A stretch of DNA of 64,000 nt from Corynebacterium gerontici (lineage in GTDB: Bacteria > Actinomycetota > Actinomycetes > Mycobacteriales > Mycobacteriaceae). Location: contig NZ_CP033897.1 in the NCBI RefSeq assembly GCF_003813985.1, positions 1,178,001 to 1,242,000 on the forward strand, in the 5' to 3' direction. Under the pieces are notes generated by a model, which worked only from the letters and a program-made list of their open reading frames with translations, did not search any database and was not told the origin of the DNA. The translations under genes were made by a program, and so were the position numbers. Below, piece by piece: positions 9,709-21,276 of the stretch (the first letter of the stretch is position 1; the number at the start of each line of letters is the position of its first letter).

Positions 9709-10818
9709 ATGGCTCAATCGCACCCACTCCGCACCAAGGCGTATCAGCTCGCGCTCAAGGGCATGTTCCAGCTCGCTCCAGAAACGATCCACGGAGTGAT
9801 CGCCACGGGCATGGGCGCAATCCAAAACTCAGGTCTGCTGCGCACGGGGCTCTCACGAGTCCTCCCGGTCCGCGACGATGTGCTTGAACAGGAAGTATTT
9901 GGGGTTCGATTCCCCAGGCCTCTTGGGTTGGCCGCTGGGTTTGATAAGAACGGCGAGGCCGCCGATGCTTGGGACGCTATCGGTTTTGGGTATGCAGAAC
10001 TCGGCACCGTTACCGCGTCGCCCCAACCAGGGAATCCCCAACCACGGTTGTTTCGGCTGCCCAAGGATAAGGCAATCTTGAACCGGATGGGATTCAATAA
10101 CGTAGGAGCGGCAGAGGTTGCTGGAAACCTGCGCCGACGCCATCACGAAGGTGTAGTTGGCATCAATATCGGCAAAACCAAAGTGGTGGCCGCCGAAGAT
10201 GCCGTCGCAGACTATCGCCGTTCGGCATCATTGCTCGGCGATCTCGCCGACTATGTATGCGTGAACGTTTCTTCGCCGAATACCCCAGGGCTGAGGGACC
10301 TTCAGGCGGTGGAATCGCTGCGCCCGATTCTCGCAGCGGTACAAGCAGCCACAACCAAACCAGTGTTGGTGAAAATTGCCCCCGATCTCAGCGATGAAGA
10401 CGTCGACGCAGTGGCGGATCTTGCACTTGAACTCAAGCTCGCCGGCATCGTCGCTACCAATACCACCATCAGCCGCGATGGACTCCGAAGCGACACAGCC
10501 CAGGTAGAAGCGATGGGCGCAGGCGGTATCTCAGGTCCCCCTGTTGTCGATCGAGCACTCGAAGTGCTGAAACGTTTGCACACCAAGGTCGACGGCAAAC
10601 TCGTGCTCATCGGTGTTGGCGGTATTAGTACTCCCCAGCAAGCATGGGAGCGCATCGCAGCCGGTGCCACCCTCCTACAGGGCTACACCGCCATGATCTA
10701 CGGCGGCCCCGATTGGATCAGGGATATTCACCTCGGGCTGGCTCAGCAGGTACGCGAACACGGCCTCAGCAACATCGCTGAGGCCGTGGGAAGTGGATTG
10801 CCCTGGACCCTTGATTAA
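9709..10818 (+). CDS. pyrD: Quinone-dependent dihydroorotate dehydrogenase PyrD (class 2)
   Basis: Oxidises dihydroorotate to orotate in pyrimidine synthesis, passing electrons to menaquinone at the membrane. The 369 residues include the N-terminal amphipathic helical extension typical of class 2 enzymes (about 1-45). FMN-site motifs follow: [40 protein letters not shown], the active-site serine in [19 protein letters not shown] and GVGGIS. RBS-like AAGGAAT precedes ATG 9709. It ends 10 bases from the end of the convergent membrane protein gene. Confidence 0.97.
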   Translation: MAQSHPLRTKAYQLALKGMFQLAPETIHGVIATGMGAIQNSGLLRTGLSRVLPVRDDVLEQEVFGVRFPRPLGLAAGFDKNGEAADAWDAIGFGYAELGTVTASPQPGNPQPRLFRLPKDKAILNRMGFNNVGAAEVAGNLRRRHHEGVVGINIGKTKVVAAEDAVADYRRSASLLGDLADYVCVNVSSPNTPGLRDLQAVESLRPILAAVQAATTKPVLVKIAPDLSDEDVDAVADLALELKLAGIVATNTTISRDGLRSDTAQVEAMGAGGISGPPVVDRALEVLKRLHTKVDGKLVLIGVGGISTPQQAWERIAAGATLLQGYTAMIYGGPDWIRDIHLGLAQQVREHGLSNIAEAVGSGLPWTLD

Positions 10819-10828
10819 GCGACTCGGC

Positions 10829-11182
10829 TTAAGCAGTCAAAGACCTGCGGATAACCAAACCACAGGCGATGGCCGCTAGCCCATACGCTGGCAGCCAATA
10901 TTGGGCCCAAATCATCAGGGGTTCCTGGGGCAGGATCCTGCCTACAAAAATCAACCCCACCGCGAGGGTTAGAGCAACAACTTGCCTGCGGGAGCCTGGC
11001 TGCGACTTATCGGTCGTGGCGAAAGCTCCAAGAATAGCGGCGGCAATCACAATGGCAATGAATGACCACGTCACTGGGAACGGAGCCATCCATCCATTGA
11101 CAAGCACCTGCACCAAAGTGAGCAAAAAGAGAGCGGCGCCAACAGCTACGAAGGCGCCGCCAATGCGCAAAGCATTACTCAT
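10829..11182 (-). CDS. Small hypothetical integral membrane protein
   Basis: A 117-residue protein with about four hydrophobic segments, including IGGAFVAVGAALFLLTLVQV, TWSFIAIVIAAAILGAFA, VVALTLAVGLIFVG and a C-terminal LPAYGLAAIACGLVI. No family is recognised. The start at ATG 11182 (MSNALRIGG) overlaps the last eight bases of the upstream PEBP gene (ATGAGTAA), suggesting translational coupling. The longer frame reaching into that gene is not credible. Confidence 0.75.
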   Translation of the reverse strand: MSNALRIGGAFVAVGAALFLLTLVQVLVNGWMAPFPVTWSFIAIVIAAAILGAFATTDKSQPGSRRQVVALTLAVGLIFVGRILPQEPLMIWAQYWLPAYGLAAIACGLVIRRSLTA

Positions 11183-11711
11183 TCTCGTACCAGCCCCACA
11201 GCACGCTGCGTGCGATCGAGTGGAAATACAGGTTGAAGCCCAACACGGTTGGGGTGTTGTCCTCGTCAACATCTAGCCGTTCGGTGTCCACCGCATGAAC
11301 AGCGAAGATGTAGCGGTGAGGACCGTGCCCCTCTGGAGGCTGAGGACCGTAGTAACCACGCACTCCGGAGTCACCCTTCAGGGTGATCACACCGGCGTGC
11401 TCGCGCAACACCTTCTCGGCTTCACCCCGCGGCAGCTCCATAACCTCCACGGGAATATTCAGCACCGCCCAGTGCCAAAAACCAGCCGCCGTGGGCGCAT
11501 CGGGATCGAAACACGTTAATGCTACAGATTTCGTTCCTTCCGGCAGATCGGACCATTGCAGATGAGGATTGATGTTGCTGGGGGCCGCGAGATCATCGCC
11601 CAGCTGATCACCGTTAGCGAAATCATCTGAACGCAGCGGGAAGCTAGGAAGATCTTTCAATGGCGCATAAGGATCAGGGCCTGGGAATCGTTCATCGGTG
11701 TAAGAAGTCAT
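11175..11711 (-). CDS. YbhB/YbcL family PEBP-like protein
   Basis: A 178-residue cytosolic protein of the phosphatidylethanolamine-binding (Raf-kinase-inhibitor-like) family. Characteristic segments are PHLQWSDLPEGTKSVALTCFDPDAPTAAGFWHWAVLNIP, here given in two parts because the ligand-site DPDAP and the HW pair are the key residues, then GVRGYYGPQPPEGHGPHRYIF and LDVDEDNTPTVLGFNLYFHS. No signal peptide is seen. Its function in bacteria is poorly defined. It is followed by the coupled membrane protein gene; its upstream region is shared with the tRNA-Leu promoter. Confidence 0.9.
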   Translation of the reverse strand: MTSYTDERFPGPDPYAPLKDLPSFPLRSDDFANGDQLGDDLAAPSNINPHLQWSDLPEGTKSVALTCFDPDAPTAAGFWHWAVLNIPVEVMELPRGEAEKVLREHAGVITLKGDSGVRGYYGPQPPEGHGPHRYIFAVHAVDTERLDVDEDNTPTVLGFNLYFHSIARSVLWGWYENE

Positions 11712-11858
11712 GCATCCATTCTTACCGGACTATTGTGATGATTACTACTGTCTCATAACCTCTTGCGCCACATCACTGTCATACGCCTTTGCTTCCAGGA
11801 AGTGCGTGGGCGCAAACGCAGCTCACATATACGGAAAAACATTCGCTGAGCTGCGAAT

Positions 11859-11887
11859 TTGTTTCATCGCTCTTGCATGCCTATAGT
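11859..11887 (+). promoter_or_regulatory. Promoter of tRNA-Leu
   Basis: A -35 box TTGTTT (11859-11864) and a -10 box TATAGT (11882-11887) are separated by 17 bases. The predicted transcription start is about 35 bases before the tRNA. The rest of the gap 11712-11928 shows nothing else clear. Confidence 0.6.
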
Positions 11888-11928
11888 TATGCAGGTGCCC
11901 AGCCGAAAGGCTGAACACCGAACACCTT

Positions 11929-12014
11929 GCCCGGGTGGCGGAATGGCAGACGCGCTAGCTTGAGGTGCTAGTGTCCTACTAATGGACGTGGGGGTTCAAG
12001 TCCCCCCTCGGGCA
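11929..12014 (+). tRNA. tRNA-Leu (anticodon GAG)
   Basis: An 86-base class II tRNA. The acceptor stem GCCCGGG pairs with CTCGGGC, the anticodon arm CTAGC-TTGAGGT-GCTAG gives anticodon GAG, there is a long variable arm (TGTCCTACTAATGGACG), and the T arm is GGGGG-TTCAAGT-CCCCC. The 3' CCA is not encoded. A strong terminator follows seven bases later. Confidence 0.95.
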
Positions 12015-12020
12015 CAACAC

Positions 12021-12050
12021 AAAGCCGCATCTGAATTCAGATGCGGCTTT
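12021..12050 (+). terminator. Terminator of tRNA-Leu, probably bidirectional
   Basis: A perfect 30-base palindrome centred on GAATTC, with arms AAAGCCGCATCTGAA and its complement, ends in TTT and runs on into TAT. It lies between the tRNA and the convergent end of meaB, so it can serve both. Confidence 0.85.
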
Positions 12051-12055
12051 TATCG

Positions 12056-13150
12056 TTATTCCCCATCGAATGCCTGGAGAACTCGTTCAGCAGCGAGCGT
12101 CGGAGTGATCTGAGCTTCACGCAACTGTGCCTCTACGAGTGCCCGAACTTCCTTCACCTTAGGGTTAGTGTTCAATCGCTGTAGGATGGTTTCGTGCACC
12201 ATTGACCACATCCACTGCACCTGCTGCTCCCGCCGGTTGTGCTCAAAGCGTCCAGATTCCAGCATCACCTCATGATGAGCCAGGACATTGCCCCAGAACT
12301 CGTCAATGCCTTGAGACTCTACTGCGGACATGGTGATTGTTGGGGGGTGCCAGAGCTCGTCTTCCTGCCGCACCATCCTCATCGCCGCAGCCAATTCTCG
12401 CGCGGCACGCTTAGCGTTCTTCAAGTTGGGCCCGTCGGCCTTATTGATAGCCACCAAGTCCGCCATCTCCAATACACCCTTCTTGATGCCTTGGAGCTGA
12501 TCACCGGCACCAGCAAGCGCGAGGAAGGTGAAACAATCCACCATCTGAGAAACCGCGACCTCAGATTGGCCTACGCCCACCGTTTCCACAAGGATCACGT
12601 CATACCCTGCGGCTTCAAACACGACCATGGATTCACGAGTTGCCTTGGCAACGCCGCCAAGTGTGCCCGCCGAAGGCGAAGGGCGAATGAAGGCATTTTC
12701 CTCGCGAGCCAGCTTGGCCATACGAGTCTTATCGCCCAGAATCGATCCACGTGTCTTCGTAGAGGAGGGATCGACAGCGAGCACTGCTACCCTTTTTCCC
12801 TCAGCGATGAGATGCATGCCGAGGGCCTCAATGAACGTTGACTTCCCCACCCCCGGCACACCAGTGATACCCACCCGAAGGGCGTTGCCGCTGAAGGGCA
12901 ACAAGCGAACCAAAAGTTCCTGGGCGAGCACCCGGTGGGCTACCGCCGTTGACTCCAACAGCGTGATAGCCCTCGACATCAAAGTGCGGTTCCCCGCCCG
13001 CACACCTTCAAAGAGCTCATCAACGTCGATCCGGCGACGCGCTCGCTTTACAACTTCAGGAGCAACAGCAGTAACTTCGCCCAGGTCTGTGCCTGCCGTG
13101 GTCATTAATGATCCCAGATGATGTTCTAGAAATTCTTGAGAATCCGACAT
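12056..13150 (-). CDS. meaB: Methylmalonyl-CoA mutase chaperone G-protein MeaB (ArgK family)
   Basis: P-loop GTPase that loads and protects the adenosylcobalamin cofactor of methylmalonyl-CoA mutase. The start at ATG 13150 (MSDSQEFLEH) gives 364 residues. Motifs are the Walker A GVPGVGKST, the metal/switch region AVDPSSTKTRGSILGDKTRM, VETVGVGQSE, and the NKAD guanine-specificity motif. It lies 110 bases downstream of mcmB, with a hairpin terminator between them, so it is probably expressed at a lower level than, or separately from, the mutase subunits. Older databases call this family ArgK kinase; context supports MeaB. Confidence 0.95.
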   Translation of the reverse strand: MSDSQEFLEHHLGSLMTTAGTDLGEVTAVAPEVVKRARRRIDVDELFEGVRAGNRTLMSRAITLLESTAVAHRVLAQELLVRLLPFSGNALRVGITGVPGVGKSTFIEALGMHLIAEGKRVAVLAVDPSSTKTRGSILGDKTRMAKLAREENAFIRPSPSAGTLGGVAKATRESMVVFEAAGYDVILVETVGVGQSEVAVSQMVDCFTFLALAGAGDQLQGIKKGVLEMADLVAINKADGPNLKNAKRAARELAAAMRMVRQEDELWHPPTITMSAVESQGIDEFWGNVLAHHEVMLESGRFEHNRREQQVQWMWSMVHETILQRLNTNPKVKEVRALVEAQLREAQITPTLAAERVLQAFDGE

Positions 13151-13213
13151 CGCAAAACCTTTCTCTTCCCTTCCCCCATTGTGCAACAGCTTGGCAAGTG
13201 CCGGGGCTGAAAA

Positions 13214-13249
13214 GGCGAAACGCCCCGCGCGATAACGGGGCGTTTCGCC
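13214..13249 (-). terminator. Terminator/attenuator between mcmB and meaB
   Basis: Fourteen-base-pair hairpin (arms GGCGAAACGCCCCG and CGGGGCGTTTCGCC, 8-base loop) followed on the minus strand by TTTT. It starts 11 bases after the mcmB stop codon. Confidence 0.75.
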
Positions 13250-13260
13250 AGTGAAAATGA

Positions 13261-15471
<2,211 letters not shown>

Positions 15472-15479
15472 GGTCGTTC

Positions 15480-17291
15480 TTACGCTCCCAACTTCTCGAG
15501 CAGCTCGGAGAGCTTCGCGGCTGCGTCGATCTTGAGGTTCAAGTAATCATCCGGCTCAAAGTCGTGCCCGGGGGCACCAGCCAGAAGGATGGTCTCCAGG
15601 CCTTGCTCGCGAAGCGCCTCGAAGGCCGCCTTGCCATTGGCGTCATATTCAGCGTCGGTACCGCAGATCACAGCGATGGGTGCGGATTGCGCTGCTTTGT
15701 TGAACTCCTCGGTACCGGGCTTGAGTTCGCCTGGGTTTAGCGACTCGATGCCACCGGTGCCAAGGAGGTTCACCACGAAGCCGGTGCGAATGTTGTGCTT
15801 AGCCAGCGGCCCAAGCGGTATGAGGACGGCGCGCGGTCGATTGCCTTTGACTTCCATGAAGGCGTCTGAGCGGTTCCGCAGCGCTTCAAACTCTGCCGCC
15901 CAACGGCGCACGTGCTTGGGCTCTACGCGAAGATCTGCTGGCAGTGGAGCCTCCGCCAGATTTGGGAACTCATTGATGGCGGTGAGCTTCTTCACGCGGT
16001 GGGCGACGTCCTTTCGCACCGCCTCGTTCGAAGCGTCGAGTAATGCCTTGACTTCGCCGGATTCAACGGCCCTTCGGAACCCACCCTTGGCCTCAATTTC
16101 CTGGAACAGGCCCCATGCCTTCTCAGCCAATTGATCAGTGAGCTTCTCCACGTAGTAGGAACCGCCGGCAGGATCGATCACGTGACCCAGGTGCGACTCT
16201 TCCAGCAGGAGCAGATTGGTGTTGCGTGCGATGCGGTGCGCGAAGGTGCGGGAGACCTTTGGCAGGCCACCGCTGATAGCCCAGTCGAAGACCAGCACTT
16301 CGACGTCACTTGCGCCGCCGACGCCTGCCGCAAAGGCGGCCACGGTGCTGCGCAGCATGTTCACCCACGGATCACGCTGGCTGAACATTACAGGAGCCGT
16401 CAGGGCGTGCTGTGGAGCGGAGCCGTGGTCGGGGGCATCCAGAATCTCTGCCACTCGAGCCCACAGCGCGCGAGCAGCGCGCAACTTAGCGATTTGCGCA
16501 AACTGATCGTCTGTGATGGCAAAGCGGAAGGAAAGCTGATCAAGCGCCTGTTCGGTGCTCAAGCCAGCCTCGGTGAGGGCTCGCAGGTAGTCAACGCCAG
16601 CAGCGAGTGCCAGACCAACTTCCTGGGCGTCAGTTGCTCCCTGATTCGAAAGAGAGACGGCGTCCACCAGGATGGCGCGAACATTTTCAAGCTCGGCAGC
16701 CTTCTTTGCCAGTTCAATCGAGGTCTCGAGGTCCACGGAAGCGGATTCGTCGATAAGCGAAGTTAGTGGCGAAGCACCGAACTCCAGCAACTTGGGCGCG
16801 CCAGATTGTGCCGAAGCGAGCTCGAGCAAGGATGCCGCCTGTTCGCGGGTATGTATTCCAGCATTGAGACGAACTGGGGCGTGCTGGAAGAGCACTTCCT
16901 TCAGAAGCTCCTGCAGGTCACAGTCGCCATACGCCACGATGTTCGTGGTGCCGTTGTTCAGTGCTGCGAGCAGCTCCTCGTTGCTTGCGTTGGCACCGAA
17001 CGCTTCGGTGACGCCCCAACCAACGCCTTCTTCTACGCCAGCATTCGCTCCACCGCGGGTGAATGGGAAGCTTCCAGGCAAGGATTGTTCGTTGAGCTCC
17101 TGCCCGCGGTTATACAGCGGGTTGACATCAATTCCGTCATAGGTGGTTTTGACCAGCTTGCGCCACACGTCCAGTGGCACATCCGCTACGTCTTTCTTCT
17201 GTACTCGGGCAAAGACCTTGGCAACAGCTTGGTACCAAGCCTGCTCATTGGCCTCAAATTCTTCGGTTCGGGTAAATCGTGTTTCAGTCAC
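15480..17291 (-). CDS. mcmA: Methylmalonyl-CoA mutase small subunit
   Basis: Non-catalytic partner subunit of the heterodimeric mutase (603 residues, GTG start at 17291). It shares the barrel fold with the large subunit, as in the stretches [20 protein letters not shown] and SSYYVE-like [18 protein letters not shown]. Its C-terminal B12-like domain lacks the DxHxxG cobalamin motif, as expected for MutA. First gene of mcmA-mcmB-meaB. The 225-base gap upstream, shared with the divergent TVP38 gene, holds both promoters; I cannot assign a regulator site there. Confidence 0.95.
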   Translation of the reverse strand: MTETRFTRTEEFEANEQAWYQAVAKVFARVQKKDVADVPLDVWRKLVKTTYDGIDVNPLYNRGQELNEQSLPGSFPFTRGGANAGVEEGVGWGVTEAFGANASNEELLAALNNGTTNIVAYGDCDLQELLKEVLFQHAPVRLNAGIHTREQAASLLELASAQSGAPKLLEFGASPLTSLIDESASVDLETSIELAKKAAELENVRAILVDAVSLSNQGATDAQEVGLALAAGVDYLRALTEAGLSTEQALDQLSFRFAITDDQFAQIAKLRAARALWARVAEILDAPDHGSAPQHALTAPVMFSQRDPWVNMLRSTVAAFAAGVGGASDVEVLVFDWAISGGLPKVSRTFAHRIARNTNLLLLEESHLGHVIDPAGGSYYVEKLTDQLAEKAWGLFQEIEAKGGFRRAVESGEVKALLDASNEAVRKDVAHRVKKLTAINEFPNLAEAPLPADLRVEPKHVRRWAAEFEALRNRSDAFMEVKGNRPRAVLIPLGPLAKHNIRTGFVVNLLGTGGIESLNPGELKPGTEEFNKAAQSAPIAVICGTDAEYDANGKAAFEALREQGLETILLAGAPGHDFEPDDYLNLKIDAAAKLSELLEKLGA

Positions 17292-17502
17292 GAGGTAGAC
17301 CCACTCCCCTCACATAATGTTCGGCCGCGTTGAGCACGCAGTGAGCCCGCCGCGACGCCGGTGATGCTGTTGAGTATGTTCTGCTTTTTGTGGCATGAGA
17401 CGCACCGAACGGAACTATTCGGACATCTCACAACATAGCTACAGTGTAGACGGCTATCGCACGATGTTCGTGCTGATTCCCGGGAAGTTTTCCACCGCAA
17501 GC

Positions 17503-17508
17503 TAAGGT
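17503..17508 (+). promoter_or_regulatory. Candidate -10 box of leaderless TVP38 gene
   Basis: TAAGGT lies eight bases before the GTG start at 17517, and no Shine-Dalgarno sequence is seen in between. Confidence 0.4.
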
Positions 17509-17516
17509 GAATTGCC

Positions 17517-18239
17517 GTGAGCAGTTTATTTCAAGCGACCATGCAGTTATTCCGTGATGGAATCAACACTTTTCGCACCTGGTCACGATGGCGTCAGCTC
17601 ACGCTTTTCATCGCTATCACGCTGGCTGTGTTCACCACTTTGGTTGTAGATGTTCCCGATTTGCAGACCTTGCAACAGTGGGCCTTGGCCACCGGCGCCT
17701 GGTTTCCCGCCCTCTTTGTCTCTCTCTACATTGGCATTACGCAATTCCCTATCCCCAGAACCGTCATGACACTTTCAGCAGGCGTGCTCTTCGGGCCGAA
17801 GTTAGGCATCGTTTTAGCGCTACTTGCAACCACGCTCTCCGCAGGATTATCCATGCTGCTCATTCGCCAACTCTTTGGCGGATCAGTGCGTCCCCAATCG
17901 AGCCACCCACTTTTCCACGGCATCCAGGTTCGGCTTCAAGAACGCGGCTGGCTCGCGATCACTTCACTACGCATGATCGCCGCTGTCCCCTTTTCGCTCT
18001 TAAATTATGCGGCCGCCTTAAGCCCAATATCGCTGCTCGGTTTCTGTGTAGCCACCTTCATTGGTTCTGCGCCGGGCACCATCGTGACCGTTGCACTCGG
18101 CAACTCGTTTGCACACGAATTCAGCGCGCAGTCTGTACTTCCAGTGTTAGGTATCGCAACGCTAGGTTGTTTGGGTTTGCTTCTCGACGCCACGTTGCCG
18201 CTTCAGAGCGAGACCGAGATTGTCAAGTCTGAAATCTAG
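17517..18239 (+). CDS. TVP38/TMEM64 (DedA-like) membrane protein
   Basis: A 240-residue polytopic membrane protein of the VTT/SNARE-associated family. Hydrophobic segments include LTLFIAITLAVFTTLVV, WFPALFVSLYIGITQFPI and a C-terminal VLPVLGIATLGCLGLLL. The family signature appears as PRTVMTLSAGVLFGPKLGIVLALLATTLSAG, of which the F/LFG-P core is diagnostic, and RMIAAVPFSLLNYAAAL. The family is linked to lipid scrambling in other organisms; the substrate here is unknown. GTG start, apparently leaderless; the next gene begins 20 bases on. Confidence 0.88.
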   Translation: MSSLFQATMQLFRDGINTFRTWSRWRQLTLFIAITLAVFTTLVVDVPDLQTLQQWALATGAWFPALFVSLYIGITQFPIPRTVMTLSAGVLFGPKLGIVLALLATTLSAGLSMLLIRQLFGGSVRPQSSHPLFHGIQVRLQERGWLAITSLRMIAAVPFSLLNYAAALSPISLLGFCVATFIGSAPGTIVTVALGNSFAHEFSAQSVLPVLGIATLGCLGLLLDATLPLQSETEIVKSEI

Positions 18240-18246
18240 ACTTTGC

Positions 18247-18252
18247 TAAGCT
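18247..18252 (+). promoter_or_regulatory. Candidate -10 box of leaderless HTH gene
   Basis: TAAGCT lies seven bases before ATG 18260, straight after the TVP38 stop codon. Confidence 0.4.
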
Positions 18253-18259
18253 GGCGTTC

Positions 18260-18805
18260 ATGCACTTTGCTATTTTTGCGCGCTACAGAGGCAGAGAACG
18301 CAGACGAGCCGAATTTGTCCGTCGTTCGGCGGAGGCGCTTTCAACGCTAGAAGGCGCAGGCGAGTTCTCCGTTGTACGCGTGGAGGATATTGCTGCTGAG
18401 CCCGACACACCTGAAGGTTTCGTCAACGCCACGCTGGCGTTACTAGCTGCCGGCGACTGGGCGATTGGATTGTCATGTTCCCATGACTCGCTCAATCAAG
18501 CAGAGCTTGTTCTTCCGCAACGCGCCAAGGCCGGGCACGTCTATGTAGCGGCCGGAGAGTTTTCAAAAGAACTCCAGGCGAGCTTCACGCTGTTGCAGTT
18601 TGTCTTGTCGAAGAGAACCAAGGAGGGCCGCGAAGCCACGTCCTTGGTCCGTTCGGGACTCAGTCAAATTGAAGCGGCAGATGCACTTGGCATTTCCAAG
18701 CAAGCGATGAGTCAAAGGCTCCAAGCCGCCGGTTGGCAAGCCGAGCAAGCCGGCTATCAGCAAGCCGTTAGTCTGTGGTGTCGGGCTGCTCAATCGCTGC
18801 GGTAG
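18260..18805 (+). CDS. Hypothetical protein with C-terminal helix-turn-helix
   Basis: A 181-residue soluble protein. The C-terminal part (about 135-162), with LSQIEAADALGISKQAMSQR, is a clear helix-turn-helix of sigma-region-4/SatD type. The N-terminal 110 residues (MHFAIFARYRGRERRRAEF, DWAIGLSCSHDSLNQAEL) are of unknown fold. Probably a DNA-binding or phage-defence-era SatD-like protein, but I cannot assign a target. Its last 38 bases overlap the end of the convergent SPFH gene. Confidence 0.75.
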   Translation: MHFAIFARYRGRERRRAEFVRRSAEALSTLEGAGEFSVVRVEDIAAEPDTPEGFVNATLALLAAGDWAIGLSCSHDSLNQAELVLPQRAKAGHVYVAAGEFSKELQASFTLLQFVLSKRTKEGREATSLVRSGLSQIEAADALGISKQAMSQRLQAAGWQAEQAGYQQAVSLWCRAAQSLR

Positions 18806-19943
18806 CTTCAGGTGAAATCGCCTTCTTTGCGCCAGTGCCGAGCGGTTCTTCGTCCACAGGTTTATTAGCAACAGCGTTGGCTGCAGCTACCGCAGCGGCG
18901 ATTTCAGGATTCGATTGCGTGTTAAACCAATCCTCGTGATCATCGGCGTTTGCGATGTTCTCGCTGCGTTCATCTCGCTGCGCTGGTTCATAGCGGAATA
19001 CGCCGTCTTCGTCGCGTTTGCCAAGTGCTTTGGCAAAATCTTCCAAAGCATCACCGAATTGGCTGGGAATCATCCACATTGTGGAGGCTTCACCCTGCGC
19101 AAGCTGCGGCAGCTTCTCCAAATACTGGTAGGCCAAAACTTCCGGGGTAACCTGGACAGACTTGATGGCCGCGTTGACCTTTTGGATAGCCTTCGCTTCA
19201 CCTTGGGCCGCCAAGTATCGTGCCGCGCGTTCGCCTTCCGCTTTGAGGATAGTTGCCTCTCGTTCGGCTTCAGCTGCCAAAATTGCCGCGTGCTTTTCAC
19301 CCTCGGCCGCCAGGATCTTTGCCTGCTTTTCGCCCTCTGCCGTTCGAATATCAGATTCGCGGCGCCCCTCAGCGGTGAGAATCATAGCCCGCTTTTCCCG
19401 ATCCGCCTTCATTTGCATTTCCATGGACTGCTGGATCGATGGAGGCGGATCGATAGCCTTCAATTCAACGCGGCTGATTCTCAAGCCCCATTTGGTGGTG
19501 GCGGCGTCGAGCTCACCACGCAGCCGACGGTTGATCACTTCTCGAGACGTCAGTGTCTCTTCCAATGTCATGCCGCCAACTACATCGCGAAGCGTGGCTA
19601 CAGAGATCTGCTCCACACCAACGATGTAGTTGTCGACCCCGTAAATCGCACGGGCCGGATCATTAATTTGAAAGGTCACGACCGTATCGATGGCGACGGT
19701 GAGATTATCTTGAGTAATCACGGCCTGTGGAGGGAAGCTCACCACACGTTCACGAGTATCTATGCGAGCCCGAACCCGGTCGATGAAAGGCACGAGCAAA
19801 CTGATGCCTCCCGAAATGGTTCGGGTATAGCGGCCCAATCGCTCGACAATCGCGGCTTCACCCTGGGGTATCACCACGATTGTTTTGGCGAGTATGAGCA
19901 CTGCCAGAGCCACCACAACCGCGAGGAAAATCAATCCAGTCAT
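18768..19943 (-). CDS. SPFH/band 7 (stomatin-like) membrane protein
   Basis: A 391-residue flotillin/stomatin/prohibitin family protein. It has one N-terminal transmembrane segment (LIFLAVVVALAVLILAKTIV), then the SPFH domain (VVIPQGEAAIVERLGRYTRT, GVDNYIVGVEQISVATLRDVVGG, ELDAATTKWGLRISRVELKAI). A long Ala/Glu coiled coil with EGEKQAKILAAEGEKHAAIL-type repeats follows at about 180-250, then a variable acidic tail. Such proteins organise membrane microdomains or protease complexes. It lies three bases downstream of its usual partner, the NfeD gene. Confidence 0.93.
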   Translation of the reverse strand: MTGLIFLAVVVALAVLILAKTIVVIPQGEAAIVERLGRYTRTISGGISLLVPFIDRVRARIDTRERVVSFPPQAVITQDNLTVAIDTVVTFQINDPARAIYGVDNYIVGVEQISVATLRDVVGGMTLEETLTSREVINRRLRGELDAATTKWGLRISRVELKAIDPPPSIQQSMEMQMKADREKRAMILTAEGRRESDIRTAEGEKQAKILAAEGEKHAAILAAEAEREATILKAEGERAARYLAAQGEAKAIQKVNAAIKSVQVTPEVLAYQYLEKLPQLAQGEASTMWMIPSQFGDALEDFAKALGKRDEDGVFRYEPAQRDERSENIANADDHEDWFNTQSNPEIAAAVAAANAVANKPVDEEPLGTGAKKAISPEATAAIEQPDTTD

Positions 19944-19946
19944 GGG

Positions 19947-20375
19947 TTAGATCCCCTTCCACACCACAGCAGTGGTGCCGTCAATATCAACAACTTGAAC
20001 ACTTTCGCCTACCGTAAATCGCTCATCTTCGTGTAACGAGCGTGCAGACCAGATGCCACCGTCGAAGCGGATTTGGCCGCTGGTTGCATCAACGAGTTCG
20101 AGTACTTCCGCACGTTGGCCAAGTGCGGCCCGCGGCGAAGTATCGAGGGCAGGAGCCTGTAGCATGCGCTTTTTGGCGATGGGTTTCACCAAACCTAGCA
20201 GAGCGATCGAGACGACCGCGAACACTACTGCTTGGACAGGTAAGGAATCGCTGACCATGCTTGTTCCAGCCGCGGCGAGAGCGCCGCCGCCAAGCATCAA
20301 GAACGTGAGTTCTCCCGCCAGTAGTTCGAGGCCAGCTAGCGCCAGCGCGATCACAATCCAAATCAAGGCTCCCAC
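19947..20375 (-). CDS. NfeD-like membrane protein
   Basis: A 142-residue protein of the NfeD family, short form. Two or three membrane segments (WIVIALALAGLELLAGELTF, LMLGGGALAAAGTSMV, AVVFAVVSIALLGLV) are followed by a C-terminal OB-fold domain (LGQRAEVLELVDATSGQIRF, then GIWSARSLHEDERFTVGESV). NfeD proteins are encoded beside, and work with, SPFH proteins. GTG start at 20375, 27 bases after the DUF3097 gene. Confidence 0.92.
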   Translation of the reverse strand: MGALIWIVIALALAGLELLAGELTFLMLGGGALAAAGTSMVSDSLPVQAVVFAVVSIALLGLVKPIAKKRMLQAPALDTSPRAALGQRAEVLELVDATSGQIRFDGGIWSARSLHEDERFTVGESVQVVDIDGTTAVVWKGI

Positions 20376-20402
20376 ACGGCCAAGGATACGTAAGAGAACC
20401 TC

Positions 20403-21242
20403 TTAGAGCAGATCTTCCTTGCTCAGGGTTTCATCCGTTACGAAATCCACCAATCGTTCCACAGCTCCGATCAATGTGGAATCAACATCTCGAAACGTGT
20501 CCACCGCTTGGTACACCCTGCGCCACCCGTCCTTTGGGTTCGACCAACCTACCCTGCGGCACACCCCCATCTTCCAATCCTCGCCATAGGGAACTTCAGG
20601 CCAAGCATTGAGCCCAACACGTTCCGGTTTCACCGCTGCCCAGATGTCGATGAACGGGTGACCAGTAACTAAAACATGTGGACCAACAGATCGGGTAAGC
20701 CTCGACTCTTTCGTACCTTCAATGAGGTGATCGGCCAGTACCCCTACCCTTCTGCCAGGCCCAGGTTGAAACTCCTCCAACTTGGACTGCAGGTTATCCA
20801 GTCCTTCGAGATACTCCACTACCACGCCTTCAACACGCAGATCGTGACCCCAGATCTTTTCGACGATCGCCGCGTCGTGTACCCCTTCAACCCAGATGCG
20901 CGAGGGCGCGGCGATCTTGGCTTCAACGTTTTCGACCCGACGTGATCCTGAGTTGGAACGTTGGGGCGCACGCTGAGGCACAAAGCGGGTCAATTCCACC
21001 CGTTGTCCGTCGATCATGAACGCCCCTGGACGCATTTTGAACAGACGCTCACGCCCATAGCGATCTTCCAGACGAAGGAAATCGCCGTCATATGTGCGCT
21101 CAAAATTGATCACCGCACCGACAAAACCGTCAGCGAGCACTTCCACAACGAGGCCTGGCTCGGCCGGAACCTTCGGATAGGTTCTCGGGGCGTTTCTTTG
21201 GTGTCCGCCTAAAATGTTGGCGTAGCGATCATCAAAACTCAT
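20403..21242 (-). CDS. DUF3097 family protein
   Basis: A 279-residue cytosolic protein conserved in actinobacteria, recognised by its N-terminal MSFDDRYANIL, the SH3-like first part (FVGAVINFERTYDGDFLRLEDRYGRERLF), and the segment VEGVHDAAIVEKIWGHDLR followed by EYLEGLDNL and LADHLIEGTKESRL. This second half resembles a Toprim-like fold with the acidic GVHDA and ADHL sites. The function is not known. It is divergent to the gene at 21277 and leads the run DUF3097-nfeD-SPFH. Confidence 0.88.
   Translation of the reverse strand: MSFDDRYANILGGHQRNAPRTYPKVPAEPGLVVEVLADGFVGAVINFERTYDGDFLRLEDRYGRERLFKMRPGAFMIDGQRVELTRFVPQRAPQRSNSGSRRVENVEAKIAAPSRIWVEGVHDAAIVEKIWGHDLRVEGVVVEYLEGLDNLQSKLEEFQPGPGRRVGVLADHLIEGTKESRLTRSVGPHVLVTGHPFIDIWAAVKPERVGLNAWPEVPYGEDWKMGVCRRVGWSNPKDGWRRVYQAVDTFRDVDSTLIGAVERLVDFVTDETLSKEDLL
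20856..20865 (+). repeat. Degenerate dispersed word (CTTTTCGACG)
   Basis: A 10-base match to the core of AAGCTTTTCGACG inside the DUF3097 gene; the base before it is T instead of G. Listed as a probable degenerate copy only. Confidence 0.4.
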
Positions 21243-21276
21243 AGCAGTTCACTTTATCGGCTAGCATAAATCGCCT

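Noticed and set aside
10929-10945. Palindrome GGCAGGATCCTGCC, similar to the repeat at 33769
   Set aside because: It lies inside the small membrane protein gene and codes for VGRILP; likely coincidence.
18915-20036. Plus-strand frame of 373 codons opposite the SPFH and NfeD genes
   Set aside because: The minus-strand genes are clear family members; this frame reads as a low-complexity shadow.
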